The notes below the pieces were generated by a model. That model did no database searches. It had not been told where the DNA came from and was given only the letters and a program-made list of their open reading frames with translations. From an uncultured Celeribacter sp. (GTDB taxonomy: Bacteria; Pseudomonadota; Alphaproteobacteria; Rhodobacterales; Rhodobacteraceae), in contig NZ_OY780935.1 of NCBI RefSeq assembly GCF_963675965.1, positions 496,001 through 560,000 of the forward strand: a DNA stretch of 64,000 nt, written 5' to 3'. This document shows positions 9,421 to 16,656 of the stretch, piece by piece. The stretch's first letter is position 1; each line of letters starts with the position of its first letter. A program made the position numbers and the translations under genes.

Positions 9421-9442
9421 GGCACCTATGTTGACGAATTTT

Positions 9443-9458
9443 ATCTTGACGTCAAGAT
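9443..9458. promoter_or_regulatory. MarR operator candidate 1 (perfect palindrome)
   Basis: ATCTTGACGTCAAGAT is a perfect 16-base palindrome located 23 bases before the marR-type ATG. Its centre is 26 bases from that of a second copy. It embeds TTGACG, so it may overlap a -35 element. Confidence 0.75.
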
Positions 9459-9467
9459 TTCAAAATA

Positions 9468-9485
9468 TATCTTGACGTCAAGATA
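9468..9485. promoter_or_regulatory. MarR operator candidate 2 (perfect palindrome)
   Basis: TATCTTGACGTCAAGATA is a perfect 18-base palindrome with the same 16-base core as the first copy. It lies 34 bases before the EamA transporter start. Two identical sites in a divergent gap are strong evidence for dimer binding by the adjacent MarR-type regulator. Confidence 0.78.
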
Positions 9486-9518
9486 ACCATCCCCCCACAC
9501 AGCACAGGCTCAGATTTC

Positions 9519-10409
9519 ATGTCAGACACGACACCACCCCGGACGGCAGACATCATGCTGACCGCACTGGCCCCGGCGATCTGGGGCGCAACCTATCTGG
9601 TCACCACCGAGTTCTTGCCCGAAGGGATACCGATCACCGTCGCACTTCTGCGAGCCATGCCTGCGGGCCTGCTCCTGCTCTTGGTGTTGCGAAAACTGCC
9701 GCCGTGGCGCTTCCTGCCAAAGCTTCTGGTGCTCGGCGGTCTGAACTTCACCCTGTTTTTCATTTGTCTGTTCGTGGCGGCCTATCGCCTGCCCGGCGGT
9801 GTCGCAGCCACACTCGGGGCAACACAGCCGCTGATCATCCTGCTTCTTGCACGCCTTGCCCTGCACAGCCCGATCCGCACTCTGGCGATCGTGGCCGGCC
9901 TTCTGGGGCTGGTTGGCGTGGCCTGTCTGGTGCTGTCACCCGACAGCCAGCTTGACCCCATCGGCGTCGCAGCGGCCCTGTTGGGCGCGCTGTCCATGGC
10001 CACAGGCACTGTCATGAGCCGCAAATGGGCCTATCCCGTGCCGCCGCTGGTCTTTACCTGCTGGCAGCTTCTGGCAGGCGGGCTTTTGCTCTGGCCGATG
10101 GCGATCCTGATGGAGCCGCCCCTGCCACCGCTGAGCGGCGCAAATATCATCGGCTTTCTGTTTCTGGGGCTGATCGGCGGCGCGCTGGCCTATTTCCTGT
10201 TCTTTCGCGGCATTGCCACGATCGGACCGGCGCGCGTTGCCCCACTGGGCTTTCTAAGCCCGATGACGGCGGTGGTTCTGGGCTTGCTGATCACCCATGA
10301 AACCCTGTCGGGGCCACAGATCATCGGTATGGCGCTGATCCTGGGGTCGGTTTGGCTGGGACAATACGCCCAATCCCAAAAACATCTCAGCCGCACGGTT
10401 AATGCCTGA
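9519..10409 (+). CDS. EamA/DMT-family transporter (RhaT/YedA-like exporter)
   Basis: A 296-residue membrane protein with ten predicted helices in two EamA repeats. The first repeat begins 'MLTALAPAIWGATYLVTTEF', and the second includes 'ALSMATGTVMSRKWA' and 'GPARVAPLGFLSPMTAVVLG'. Family members export amino acids or other metabolites or import small solutes. Regulated most likely by the divergent MarR-type protein. Substrate unknown. Confidence 0.9.
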   Translation: MSDTTPPRTADIMLTALAPAIWGATYLVTTEFLPEGIPITVALLRAMPAGLLLLLVLRKLPPWRFLPKLLVLGGLNFTLFFICLFVAAYRLPGGVAATLGATQPLIILLLARLALHSPIRTLAIVAGLLGLVGVACLVLSPDSQLDPIGVAAALLGALSMATGTVMSRKWAYPVPPLVFTCWQLLAGGLLLWPMAILMEPPLPPLSGANIIGFLFLGLIGGALAYFLFFRGIATIGPARVAPLGFLSPMTAVVLGLLITHETLSGPQIIGMALILGSVWLGQYAQSQKHLSRTVNA

Positions 10410-10436
10410 CCTCTGCAGGCCTAACCTCTACACAAT

Positions 10437-10463
10437 GCCGCCCTCCCGATACAGGGGGGCGGC
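10437..10463. terminator. Hairpin between convergent EamA and SulP genes
   Basis: GCCGCCCTCC (10437-10446) pairs with GGGGGGCGGC (10454-10463) with one T-G wobble, giving a ten-base stem with a seven-base loop. No long T-run follows on either strand. It sits exactly between two convergent stops, so a terminator role is likely. Confidence 0.5.
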
Positions 10464-10472
10464 TTGCGCTCT

Positions 10473-12239
10473 TCACTCTGCCGCAGGCGCCGTCGCGGAG
10501 GGTGCTTCGTCCTGCGTCACATCGGCCAGCGCCCTGACCGCAGCGAACTGGCTCAGGAACACCTCACCGGTCAGGTCATGCAGAAAGTGCGATTTCTGCA
10601 GACGGTCCATCACCGGCCCTTTGACCTCGGAGAGATGCAGCTTGATGTCGCTGTCGGCCAGACGGCGGTTCAGCTCCTCAAGCGTTTCCAGAGCGGACGT
10701 ATCCACCTCATTCACCGCCGGGCACATCAGCACGATGTGGCGGATCGCCTGATCATCAGCGATGCGATCCAGAATATAGTCTTCCAGAAAGCGGGCATTG
10801 GCGAAATACAGGCTTTCATCGACACGGATCGACACCAGCTCGGGCGAGGTCAGCACTTCATGGCGGTTGATGTTGCGGAAATGCTCCGTCCCCGGCACCA
10901 GACCGACCTCGGCGATATGCGGCCGCGAGGTCTTATAGAGATGCAAGGCAATCGACAGGATCACCCCGGAGGACACACCGGTTTCCACACCGAATCCCAG
11001 CGTCAGCAGAATGGTTGCCAGAACGGCCGTAAAATCCGCCTTGCTGTAGGCCCATGTGGTTTTCAGGATCGAGAAATCGACAAGGCTCAGCACCGCGACA
11101 ATGATCGTCGCCGCCAGCGTCGCCGTCGGCAGGAAATACAAAAGCGGCGTCAGGAACAGCGCGGCAAGCCCGATGCCGATGGCGGTAAAGGCTCCGGCTG
11201 CAGGCGTTTCCGCCCCGGCGTCGAAATTCACCACCGAGCGCGCAAAACCACCGGTGACCGGATAGCCGCCAGACACCGCCGCCGCGATGTTCGAGGCCCC
11301 CAGCCCGATCAATTCCTGATCCGGCACGATGCGTTGGCGTTTCTTGGCGGCAAGCGTCTGGGCGACAGAGACAGATTCAACGAAGCCGATGATCGAAATC
11401 AGCAGCGCCGAGCCGAACAGTTGCCCCCAGATGTCAGGTGAAAAATGCGGCAAGGTCAGCGGCGGCAATCCGCGCGGCACATCGCCGACGATCTTGACGC
11501 CATGGCTGTGCAGACCAAGGGCAAAGGTCAGCAAAGTGGTCACGACGACGGCGGCCACGGGACCGGCCTTGGCCGCCACATCCGCCAGACGCGGCGAGAC
11601 CCCTTTGGAGATCAAAAGCGGTTTCAGCCCTTTGCGCACCCAGAACAGAAAAGCGGTCGCGGCCACACCGATGACCAGCGTGATGAAATTGGTCTCGCCC
11701 AGATGCTCCCAAATCGACATCAGCCGTTCCGGCAAGGTAGATCCCCCGGCCGACACCCCCAAAAGATGCTTGGCCTGAGAGGCGGCAATCAGGATGCCCG
11801 ACGCGGTGATAAACCCGGCAATGACAGGGTGGCTGAGGAAATTGGCAAAGAACCCCAGACGGAAGATCCCCATGGCCAGAAGGATCAGACCGGACAAAAA
11901 TGCCAATGTGATCGCGGCGGCTGCATATTCGGCGGTGCCCTGCAGGGCCATATTGCCGACAGCGGCGGCGGTCATCAGCGACACCACCGCGACCGGGCCC
12001 ACGGCGAGCGCGCGCGAGGTCCCGAAAACTGCATAGGCCACCAGCGGCAGGATCGAGGCGTAAAGCCCCATTTCCGCAGGTAACCCCGCCAGCAGCGCAT
12101 AGGCTAGCGACTGCGGGATCAGCATAATCGTCACGATCAGCGCAGCAATGCCATCATTGGCAAAGGTCGCGGCGGAATAGCTGCGTCCCCAGTCCAGAAT
12201 GGGCAGGTAACGGCTCAATTTGCGGGGATTAATGGACAT
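10473..12239 (-). CDS. SulP-family anion permease with STAS domain
   Basis: A 588-residue inner-membrane transporter. The membrane domain (about residues 1-420) includes the SulP signature 'TIMLIPQSLAYALLAGLPAEMGLYAS' region and 'SVAQTLAAKKRQRIVPDQELIGLGASN'. The C-terminal 120 residues are a cytoplasmic STAS domain ('VLMCPAVNEVDTSALETLEEL'). SulP proteins carry sulfate, bicarbonate or other anions. It is the last gene of a sulfur-related operon, so sulfate or another sulfur oxyanion is the best guess. Its ATG overlaps the end of a short upstream ORF by 11 bases. Confidence 0.93.
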   Translation of the reverse strand: MSINPRKLSRYLPILDWGRSYSAATFANDGIAALIVTIMLIPQSLAYALLAGLPAEMGLYASILPLVAYAVFGTSRALAVGPVAVVSLMTAAAVGNMALQGTAEYAAAAITLAFLSGLILLAMGIFRLGFFANFLSHPVIAGFITASGILIAASQAKHLLGVSAGGSTLPERLMSIWEHLGETNFITLVIGVAATAFLFWVRKGLKPLLISKGVSPRLADVAAKAGPVAAVVVTTLLTFALGLHSHGVKIVGDVPRGLPPLTLPHFSPDIWGQLFGSALLISIIGFVESVSVAQTLAAKKRQRIVPDQELIGLGASNIAAAVSGGYPVTGGFARSVVNFDAGAETPAAGAFTAIGIGLAALFLTPLLYFLPTATLAATIIVAVLSLVDFSILKTTWAYSKADFTAVLATILLTLGFGVETGVSSGVILSIALHLYKTSRPHIAEVGLVPGTEHFRNINRHEVLTSPELVSIRVDESLYFANARFLEDYILDRIADDQAIRHIVLMCPAVNEVDTSALETLEELNRRLADSDIKLHLSEVKGPVMDRLQKSHFLHDLTGEVFLSQFAAVRALADVTQDEAPSATAPAAE

Positions 12240-12336
12240 TGGGCATGTCCTTCGCCGGTGTTGCCCGTGTGGTCGGATGCGCTTCGCCCCGGCCCTCTGC
12301 GACCCTTGTCAGGCCGTCTTTTTGATCGCGCATCAT
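12229..12336 (-). CDS. 35-codon ORF overlapping the sulP start
   Basis: Two adjacent ATGs (12334-12336 and 12331-12333) follow a strong ribosome site, AAGGAGA, seven to ten bases upstream. The frame reads MMRDQKDGLTRVAEG... and stops at a TAA (12229-12231) that lies inside the first codons of sulP. I do not recognise the peptide: it is hydrophilic, has no membrane segment and no run of a regulatory amino acid. The overlap suggests that its translation delivers ribosomes to sulP, which itself has no obvious ribosome site. It could be a real small protein or just a coupling leader. Confidence 0.5.
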   Translation of the reverse strand: MMRDQKDGLTRVAEGRGEAHPTTRATPAKDMPNVH

Positions 12337-12433
12337 GCTGCGTCTCCTTCCTTCCCCGCGGTGACGGGACCTGCCCCGGTGTTTCGGGGCCCACGACAGG
12401 CCGAAGACGCAGCGCGCGAATGCGTGGGGCGGC

Positions 12434-12847
12434 TCAGCCTGCCAGATATCCGGCGATGCCGCTCAGGTCGTAGCCTGCGCCTGCCGCCTCTTTCAAAATC
12501 TCTTCCGGGGCCTTCTGGCCCGCTTGCGACAGCGCCCAGAGCGTGGTCGAGCGTGTGCCAGACCGGCAATAGGCGTAAACCGGCCCGGCACTCTCTTCCA
12601 TGACCTGCGCCATTTCCAAAATCAGCTCCGGGGTGAATTGCCCAGGGATGACTGGCAGGTAGTGAAAGCTCAGTCCTGCCGCGTCGGCGGCAACGGCCAT
12701 GGCGTCCGAAGACTGATCGTCGTCGATTTCCATATCGGGACGGTTGCACACCAAAGTGGTGTAGCCTTTGTCGGCCAGAACCGAGACCTCTTCAGGCGTG
12801 ATCTGGCTGCTGACCGTGAGCTGTTCATTGACCTTGTTGAAATCCAT
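12434..12847 (-). CDS. TIGR01244-family phosphatase / sulfurtransferase-like protein
   Basis: A 137-residue protein with a tyrosine-phosphatase-like (DUF442, TIGR01244) fold. The active-site loop is 'YAYCRSGTRSTTLWAL' near residue 90, a CxxGxR-type P-loop. In Blh-type proteins this domain is fused to a metallo-beta-lactamase-fold persulfide dioxygenase and takes part in sulfide detoxification. Here the two are separate neighbours, with the metallo-hydrolase gene immediately upstream. GGAGACGACA before the ATG supports the start. Confidence 0.88.
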   Translation of the reverse strand: MDFNKVNEQLTVSSQITPEEVSVLADKGYTTLVCNRPDMEIDDDQSSDAMAVAADAAGLSFHYLPVIPGQFTPELILEMAQVMEESAGPVYAYCRSGTRSTTLWALSQAGQKAPEEILKEAAGAGYDLSGIAGYLAG

Positions 12848-12932
12848 TGTCGTCTCCTGATGTGCGTGGCCGCCCTGCCCTTAGCGGCAGGTCAAGCAAG
12901 GGAAGATGCACGGCCCGCCGCATCAGCGTCTG

Positions 12933-13823
12933 TTACAGGCCGTTCACCGGAACTTTCAGGAACGTCTTGCCATCCTTGTCCGCCGGGGGCAACTCACCTG
13001 CGCGCATGTTGACCTGCAACGAGGGAATAATCAGCCGTGGCATGTCCAGAGTGGCATCGCGGTCTTCGCGGAACTTGACGAAGTCCTCCTTGGTCTTGCC
13101 GCCACCGACATGGATGTTGTGGATCTTTTCATCACCGACGGAGGTCTCCCAGGCGATGTCGCGCCCGTTGGGGCCGTAGTCATGGCACATGAACAGCCGC
13201 ATGTCGTCCGGCAGCGACAGAACCTTCTGGATCGAGTCATAAAGCGTCGCCGCATCGCCCCCCGGAAAATCGGCCCGCGCCGATCCGCCGTCAGGCATGA
13301 ACAGCGTGTCGCCCACAAAGGTCGCATTGCCCATCGTATGCACCATGCAGGCAGGCGTGTGACCCGGCGTATGCATGGTGAAACAGGTCATCTCGCCGAC
13401 GTGATAGGTGTCACCATCCTTAAACAGACGGTCGAATTGCGACCCGTCGCGCTGGAATTCGGTCCCCTCGTTGAACACTTTACCAAAGGTGTCCTGAACG
13501 ATGGTGATGTTTTCACCAATCCCGATCTTGCCGCCCAGCTTGTCCTGGATATAGGGCGCAGCCGACAGGTGGTCGGCATGCACATGGGTCTCGATCAGCC
13601 ATTCCAGCGTCAACCCCTCATCCCGGATATACTGGATGATCTGGTCCGCAGACTCATAGGTGATCCGACCGGCGGCATAGTCAATATCCATCACGCTGTC
13701 GACAACCGCGCAGGAGGTCGAAGCCGGATCTTTCACGACATAGGAAATGGTCCATGTCGCCGGATCGAAAAAGGCTTTCACCTCCGGTTGAACCGTCAGA
13801 TCGACGGGGTAATTGGAAGGCAT
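12933..13823 (-). CDS. MBL-fold metallo-hydrolase, persulfide-dioxygenase-like (Blh/ETHE1 type)
   Basis: A 296-residue metallo-beta-lactamase-fold protein. The metal motif 'THVHADHLSAAPYIQ' is present near residue 95, with later ligands in 'HTPGHTPACMVH', 'FVGDTLF' and 'MCHDYGPNGRD'. Sequence pattern and neighbours (YeeE/YedE, TIGR01244, SulP) place it with the Blh/ETHE1 branch, which oxidises glutathione persulfide to sulfite. I use the ATG at 13823 because GAGGAGA lies eight bases before it; an in-frame start at 13856 has no such site. The usual ArsR-type regulator (BigR/SqrR) is not adjacent. Confidence 0.88.
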   Translation of the reverse strand: MPSNYPVDLTVQPEVKAFFDPATWTISYVVKDPASTSCAVVDSVMDIDYAAGRITYESADQIIQYIRDEGLTLEWLIETHVHADHLSAAPYIQDKLGGKIGIGENITIVQDTFGKVFNEGTEFQRDGSQFDRLFKDGDTYHVGEMTCFTMHTPGHTPACMVHTMGNATFVGDTLFMPDGGSARADFPGGDAATLYDSIQKVLSLPDDMRLFMCHDYGPNGRDIAWETSVGDEKIHNIHVGGGKTKEDFVKFREDRDATLDMPRLIIPSLQVNMRAGELPPADKDGKTFLKVPVNGL

Positions 13824-13928
13824 GTTCGGTCTCCTCTCAGTTCGCCGACGCATCACAGACGCCCAGCGTGTCTTTCGCGCGCCGCCATGACAAGGCCATG
13901 ACAGCGACAGTTATATCCCTGGTTGCCA

Positions 13929-14360
13929 TCACAGGGTACGGCCACCCATCCGGTTCAAAACCGCCTTGGTGCCCAGAATGCCGACGACCAGCGCGACGCT
14001 GAAGATCCAGACATCGGCCTTGCCTGTGCCCAGAGCCGGCAAGGCCCCTCCCGGACAAAAACCCGCAATGCCCCAGCCGACACCAAAGATCAGCGACCCG
14101 CCAATCAGCTTGACATCAATCTTGCGGTTTCCTGGCAGAACAAAGCGGCTTTCAAACGCCGGTGCCTGATAGCGGGCAAAGAGCACACGATAGCCGACAA
14201 AAGCCACCACCACGGCCCCGCCCATCACAAAGATCAGCGACGGATCCCAAGTGCCGGCAAAATCGAAAAAGTTCAGGACTTTGGCCGGATTGGCCATGCC
14301 CGACATGGAAATCCCCAAGCCGAACAGAAGGCCGGTCAGATATGTCAGAAGATGCCGCAT
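13929..14360 (-). CDS. YeeE/YedE-family (DUF6691) sulfur transport subunit
   Basis: A 143-residue membrane protein with four helices. The motif 'GWGIAGFCPGGALPALGTG' carries the conserved cysteine of the YeeE/YedE family, members of which (TsuA) conduct thiosulfate through cysteine relays. It pairs with the preceding half-size homologue, whose stop is one base upstream. Half-size pairs of this kind are standard next to persulfide dioxygenases in alphaproteobacteria. Confidence 0.88.
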   Translation of the reverse strand: MRHLLTYLTGLLFGLGISMSGMANPAKVLNFFDFAGTWDPSLIFVMGGAVVVAFVGYRVLFARYQAPAFESRFVLPGNRKIDVKLIGGSLIFGVGWGIAGFCPGGALPALGTGKADVWIFSVALVVGILGTKAVLNRMGGRTL

Positions 14361-14361
14361 C

Positions 14362-14811
14362 TTACGCCCCTCCGATCATATGGCGCATGACATAGACCGT
14401 CACCGCCGTGGCCAGCATGAAAGACAGGGTGGCCGCGATCGAACGCGGGCTGAGCCGCGCCATCCCGCAGACACCATGGCCCGAGGTGCACCCCGATCCC
14501 AGCGTGACACCGATGCCGACAATCACCCCACCAACGATCAACGCCAGACGGGACATCGGCACCTGAACCGCAGGCATCTGCCCGGCAAAAACCGCATAGA
14601 GCGCAGGTCCGGACACCATGCCCAGAAGCAACAAGGCCCGCCAGCTCCAGTCCGGCAGGTTATCGGGTTTGAGAAACCCCGCCAGAATGCCGGTGGCGCC
14701 CATGATCCGGCCTTGCAGCGCCATCAGCAGCACTGCGGAGGCCCCGATAAAAAGGCCGCCGATCAACGACAGCCAGGGCGTGAACTCTGTCACAGCCGCG
14801 TCCAGTTCCAT
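14362..14811 (-). CDS. YeeE/YedE-family sulfur transport subunit
   Basis: A 149-residue membrane protein, the first gene of the sulfur operon. The conserved cysteine motif 'GVTLGSGCTSGHGVCG' lies near residue 110, and four hydrophobic helices are visible. With the next gene it likely forms the two-part channel for thiosulfate or a related species. Its ribosome site GGGAGG lies nine bases before the ATG and is buried in a long hairpin (14817-14843). Confidence 0.88.
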   Translation of the reverse strand: MELDAAVTEFTPWLSLIGGLFIGASAVLLMALQGRIMGATGILAGFLKPDNLPDWSWRALLLLGMVSGPALYAVFAGQMPAVQVPMSRLALIVGGVIVGIGVTLGSGCTSGHGVCGMARLSPRSIAATLSFMLATAVTVYVMRHMIGGA

Positions 14812-14816
14812 TTATA

Positions 14817-14843
14817 CGTTCCTCCCGTGCTGACGGGAGAACG
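14817..14843 (-). promoter_or_regulatory. mRNA hairpin sequestering the YeeE ribosome site
   Basis: Read on the minus strand, CGTTCTCCCGT pairs with ACGGGAG-G-AACG around a CAGC tetraloop: an 11-bp stem with one bulged G. The paired 3' arm contains the only Shine-Dalgarno sequence (GGGAGG) of the first gene in the sulfur operon. This arrangement could repress translation until melted or bound. No known riboswitch family is recognised. Confidence 0.5.
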
Positions 14844-15350
14844 TCCCCAAAAAAGTCATATGTGCGTTCCCTTTTGCGGTTGTCCGCTTTGTTGAGCGTT
14901 TTTGTAATCAATCTAAAAAGCCGGGTCTGTGAGTTTGTCACAGAGGTGCGCGCCGCTCTGCGTATTTCACCACGTCACACAAACACGCGCCAGATTCCCC
15001 GAAGGACAAACACCCAAGATGAATGTGTGCTCCTAAAACTTTAACACAAACTGTTCGTTTTCAGTGACTTCAGAATTTGTGCCCACAGGTATATCGAAGG
15101 ATCATAAAGAACGCAGCAGCCTTTCCGTGCGCATGCGGCTAATGACCTGTCTTCTCAGGCAGAATGCCTTGTCTCCACGAACCAAAGGCTGACGCGATGC
15201 ACCCCGCCCGCCCATTTTTATCACAGGGTGGATCGGCCGCAAACTGGCGCAACGCCACACCAAAAACCAGAATACTCTGGCCGTACAACTTGCGGCATAA
15301 TCCGGGCAAGCCCTGACGCAGCCGCTCGCATCGCATCCACAGAAGACATG
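14844..15350. other. Gene-less stretch upstream of the sulfur operon
   Basis: About 500 bases with no convincing coding region; it must hold the promoter of the divergent-facing sulfur operon at its left end and the prfB downstream region at its right end. A minus-strand TTTTTAGATTGATTACA (about 14905-14921) loosely resembles a half of the BigR-type operator but lacks the matching second arm. Confidence 0.5.
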
Positions 15351-15375
15351 AAAAAGGCCCCGATACGGAGCCTTT
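15351..15375 (-). terminator. prfB terminator
   Basis: On the minus strand AAAGGC (15375-15370) pairs with GCCTTT (15358-15353), with an inner CCG/CGG pairing, followed by a T-run. It lies about 50 bases after the prfB stop. Confidence 0.75.
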
Positions 15376-15423
15376 CGTCAAATCATGCAATCTCCGCCTG
15401 CGTCGAGCAAAGGCGTGGTCCGA

Positions 15424-16551
15424 TCATTCGCCACCCTGCGCATCGGCACGGCTTTTGCCCGCCACATTCAGCGCCAGCGTCGCGGCCATGAACCCGTCCA
15501 GATCGCCATCCAACACGCCCTTGGTGTCCGAGGTCTCAAAATTCGTGCGCAGGTCTTTCACCATCTGATAGGGCTGAAGAACATAGGACCGGATCTGATT
15601 GCCCCATCCGGCATCGCCCTTGTTTTCATGCGCCTCGTTGATCGCAGCATTACGTTTGTCGAGCTCCAACTGGTAGAGGCGCGACTTCAGCGCTTTCATA
15701 GCGATATCACGGTTCTGGTGCTGCGACTTTTCCGAAGAAGTCACAACGATGCCAGTCGGATGGTGGGTGATCCGCACCGCCGAGTCGGTGGTGTTCACGT
15801 GCTGACCGCCCGCCCCCGAGGACCGATAGGTGTCGATCCGGATATCGGCCGGATTCACCTCGATCTCGATATTGTCGTCCACCACCGGATAGACCCAGAC
15901 CGAACAGAAAGAGGTATGCCGCTTGGCCGCCGAGTCATAGGGCGAAATCCGCACCAAACGGTGCACACCGGATTCGGATTTCAGCCAGCCATAGGCATTG
16001 TGACCGGAAATCTTATAGGCTGCGGATTTGATGCCTGCCTCTTCGCCCGGTGTTTCCGATTGCAATTCGACCTTATAGCCTTTCTTTTCGGCCCAGCGAA
16101 CATACATCCGCGCCAGCATCGACGCCCAGTCGCAGCTTTCCGTACCCCCGGCCCCGGAGTTGATTTCCAGGAAAGTGTCATTGCCATCGGCTTCCCCATC
16201 CAGAAGCGCTTCCAGCTCCTTCTCGGCAGCCTTTTCCGCAAGCACCTTGAGCGTTGCTTCGGCGTCGTCTATGACTTCCTGATCCTCTTCCATCTCGCCA
16301 AGCTCGATCAGCTCGATGTTGTCTTTCATGTCCTGTTCGATGCTTTTGGCGGTCTCAAAGGCATCCATCAGCGCCTGACGGTCGCGCATCAGCTTTTGTG
16401 CCCGCTCGGGATCATCCCAAAGGGTCGGATCCTCGATCATCGCGTTGAACTCTTCCAGACGGTGCGGCGCAGTTTCCCAATCCATGCGCTGTTTCAACAG
16501 CTCAACGGATTTCTGGATCTTGGTCACGGTATTCTCGATTTCAGCGCGCAC
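15424..16551 (-). CDS. prfB: Peptide chain release factor 2
   Basis: A 375-residue class I release factor recognising UGA and UAA. The catalytic 'SGAGGQHVNTTDSAVRITH' motif with GGQ is present near residue 240, and the 'SPYDSAA' stretch occupies the anticodon-tripeptide region. The gene is a single open frame; the programmed +1 frameshift used to autoregulate prfB in many bacteria is absent. It begins with GTG and has AAGG about ten bases upstream. It follows ponA on the same strand after about 105 bases, an arrangement common in Rhodobacterales. Confidence 0.96.
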   Translation of the reverse strand: MRAEIENTVTKIQKSVELLKQRMDWETAPHRLEEFNAMIEDPTLWDDPERAQKLMRDRQALMDAFETAKSIEQDMKDNIELIELGEMEEDQEVIDDAEATLKVLAEKAAEKELEALLDGEADGNDTFLEINSGAGGTESCDWASMLARMYVRWAEKKGYKVELQSETPGEEAGIKSAAYKISGHNAYGWLKSESGVHRLVRISPYDSAAKRHTSFCSVWVYPVVDDNIEIEVNPADIRIDTYRSSGAGGQHVNTTDSAVRITHHPTGIVVTSSEKSQHQNRDIAMKALKSRLYQLELDKRNAAINEAHENKGDAGWGNQIRSYVLQPYQMVKDLRTNFETSDTKGVLDGDLDGFMAATLALNVAGKSRADAQGGE

Positions 16552-16656
16552 GACAGGTCACCTTCGGGGTCTTTTCGGTTTCCCGGACAGATACGCGCCC
16601 CGGCGCCGGGAAACAAGAGGGCGACGGGGTAAAGGCAGGAAACTGGCGGCGATGGA

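Noticed and set aside
9443..9485. Tandem palindromes considered as a short repeat array or insertion-sequence ends
   Set aside because: Only two copies, no spacer regularity beyond one interval, no transposase; the MarR operator reading explains them.
14844..15350. BigR-type operator upstream of the sulfur operon
   Set aside because: One loosely matching half-site was seen but no second arm, so it is not reported as an operator.
15139..15390. 83-codon minus-strand frame in the gap before prfB
   Set aside because: No ribosome site, no recognisable motif, and it overlaps the prfB terminator hairpin.
15385..16632. Long open frame (415 codons) antisense to prfB
   Set aside because: Pure shadow of the release factor gene, which carries the GGQ motif.
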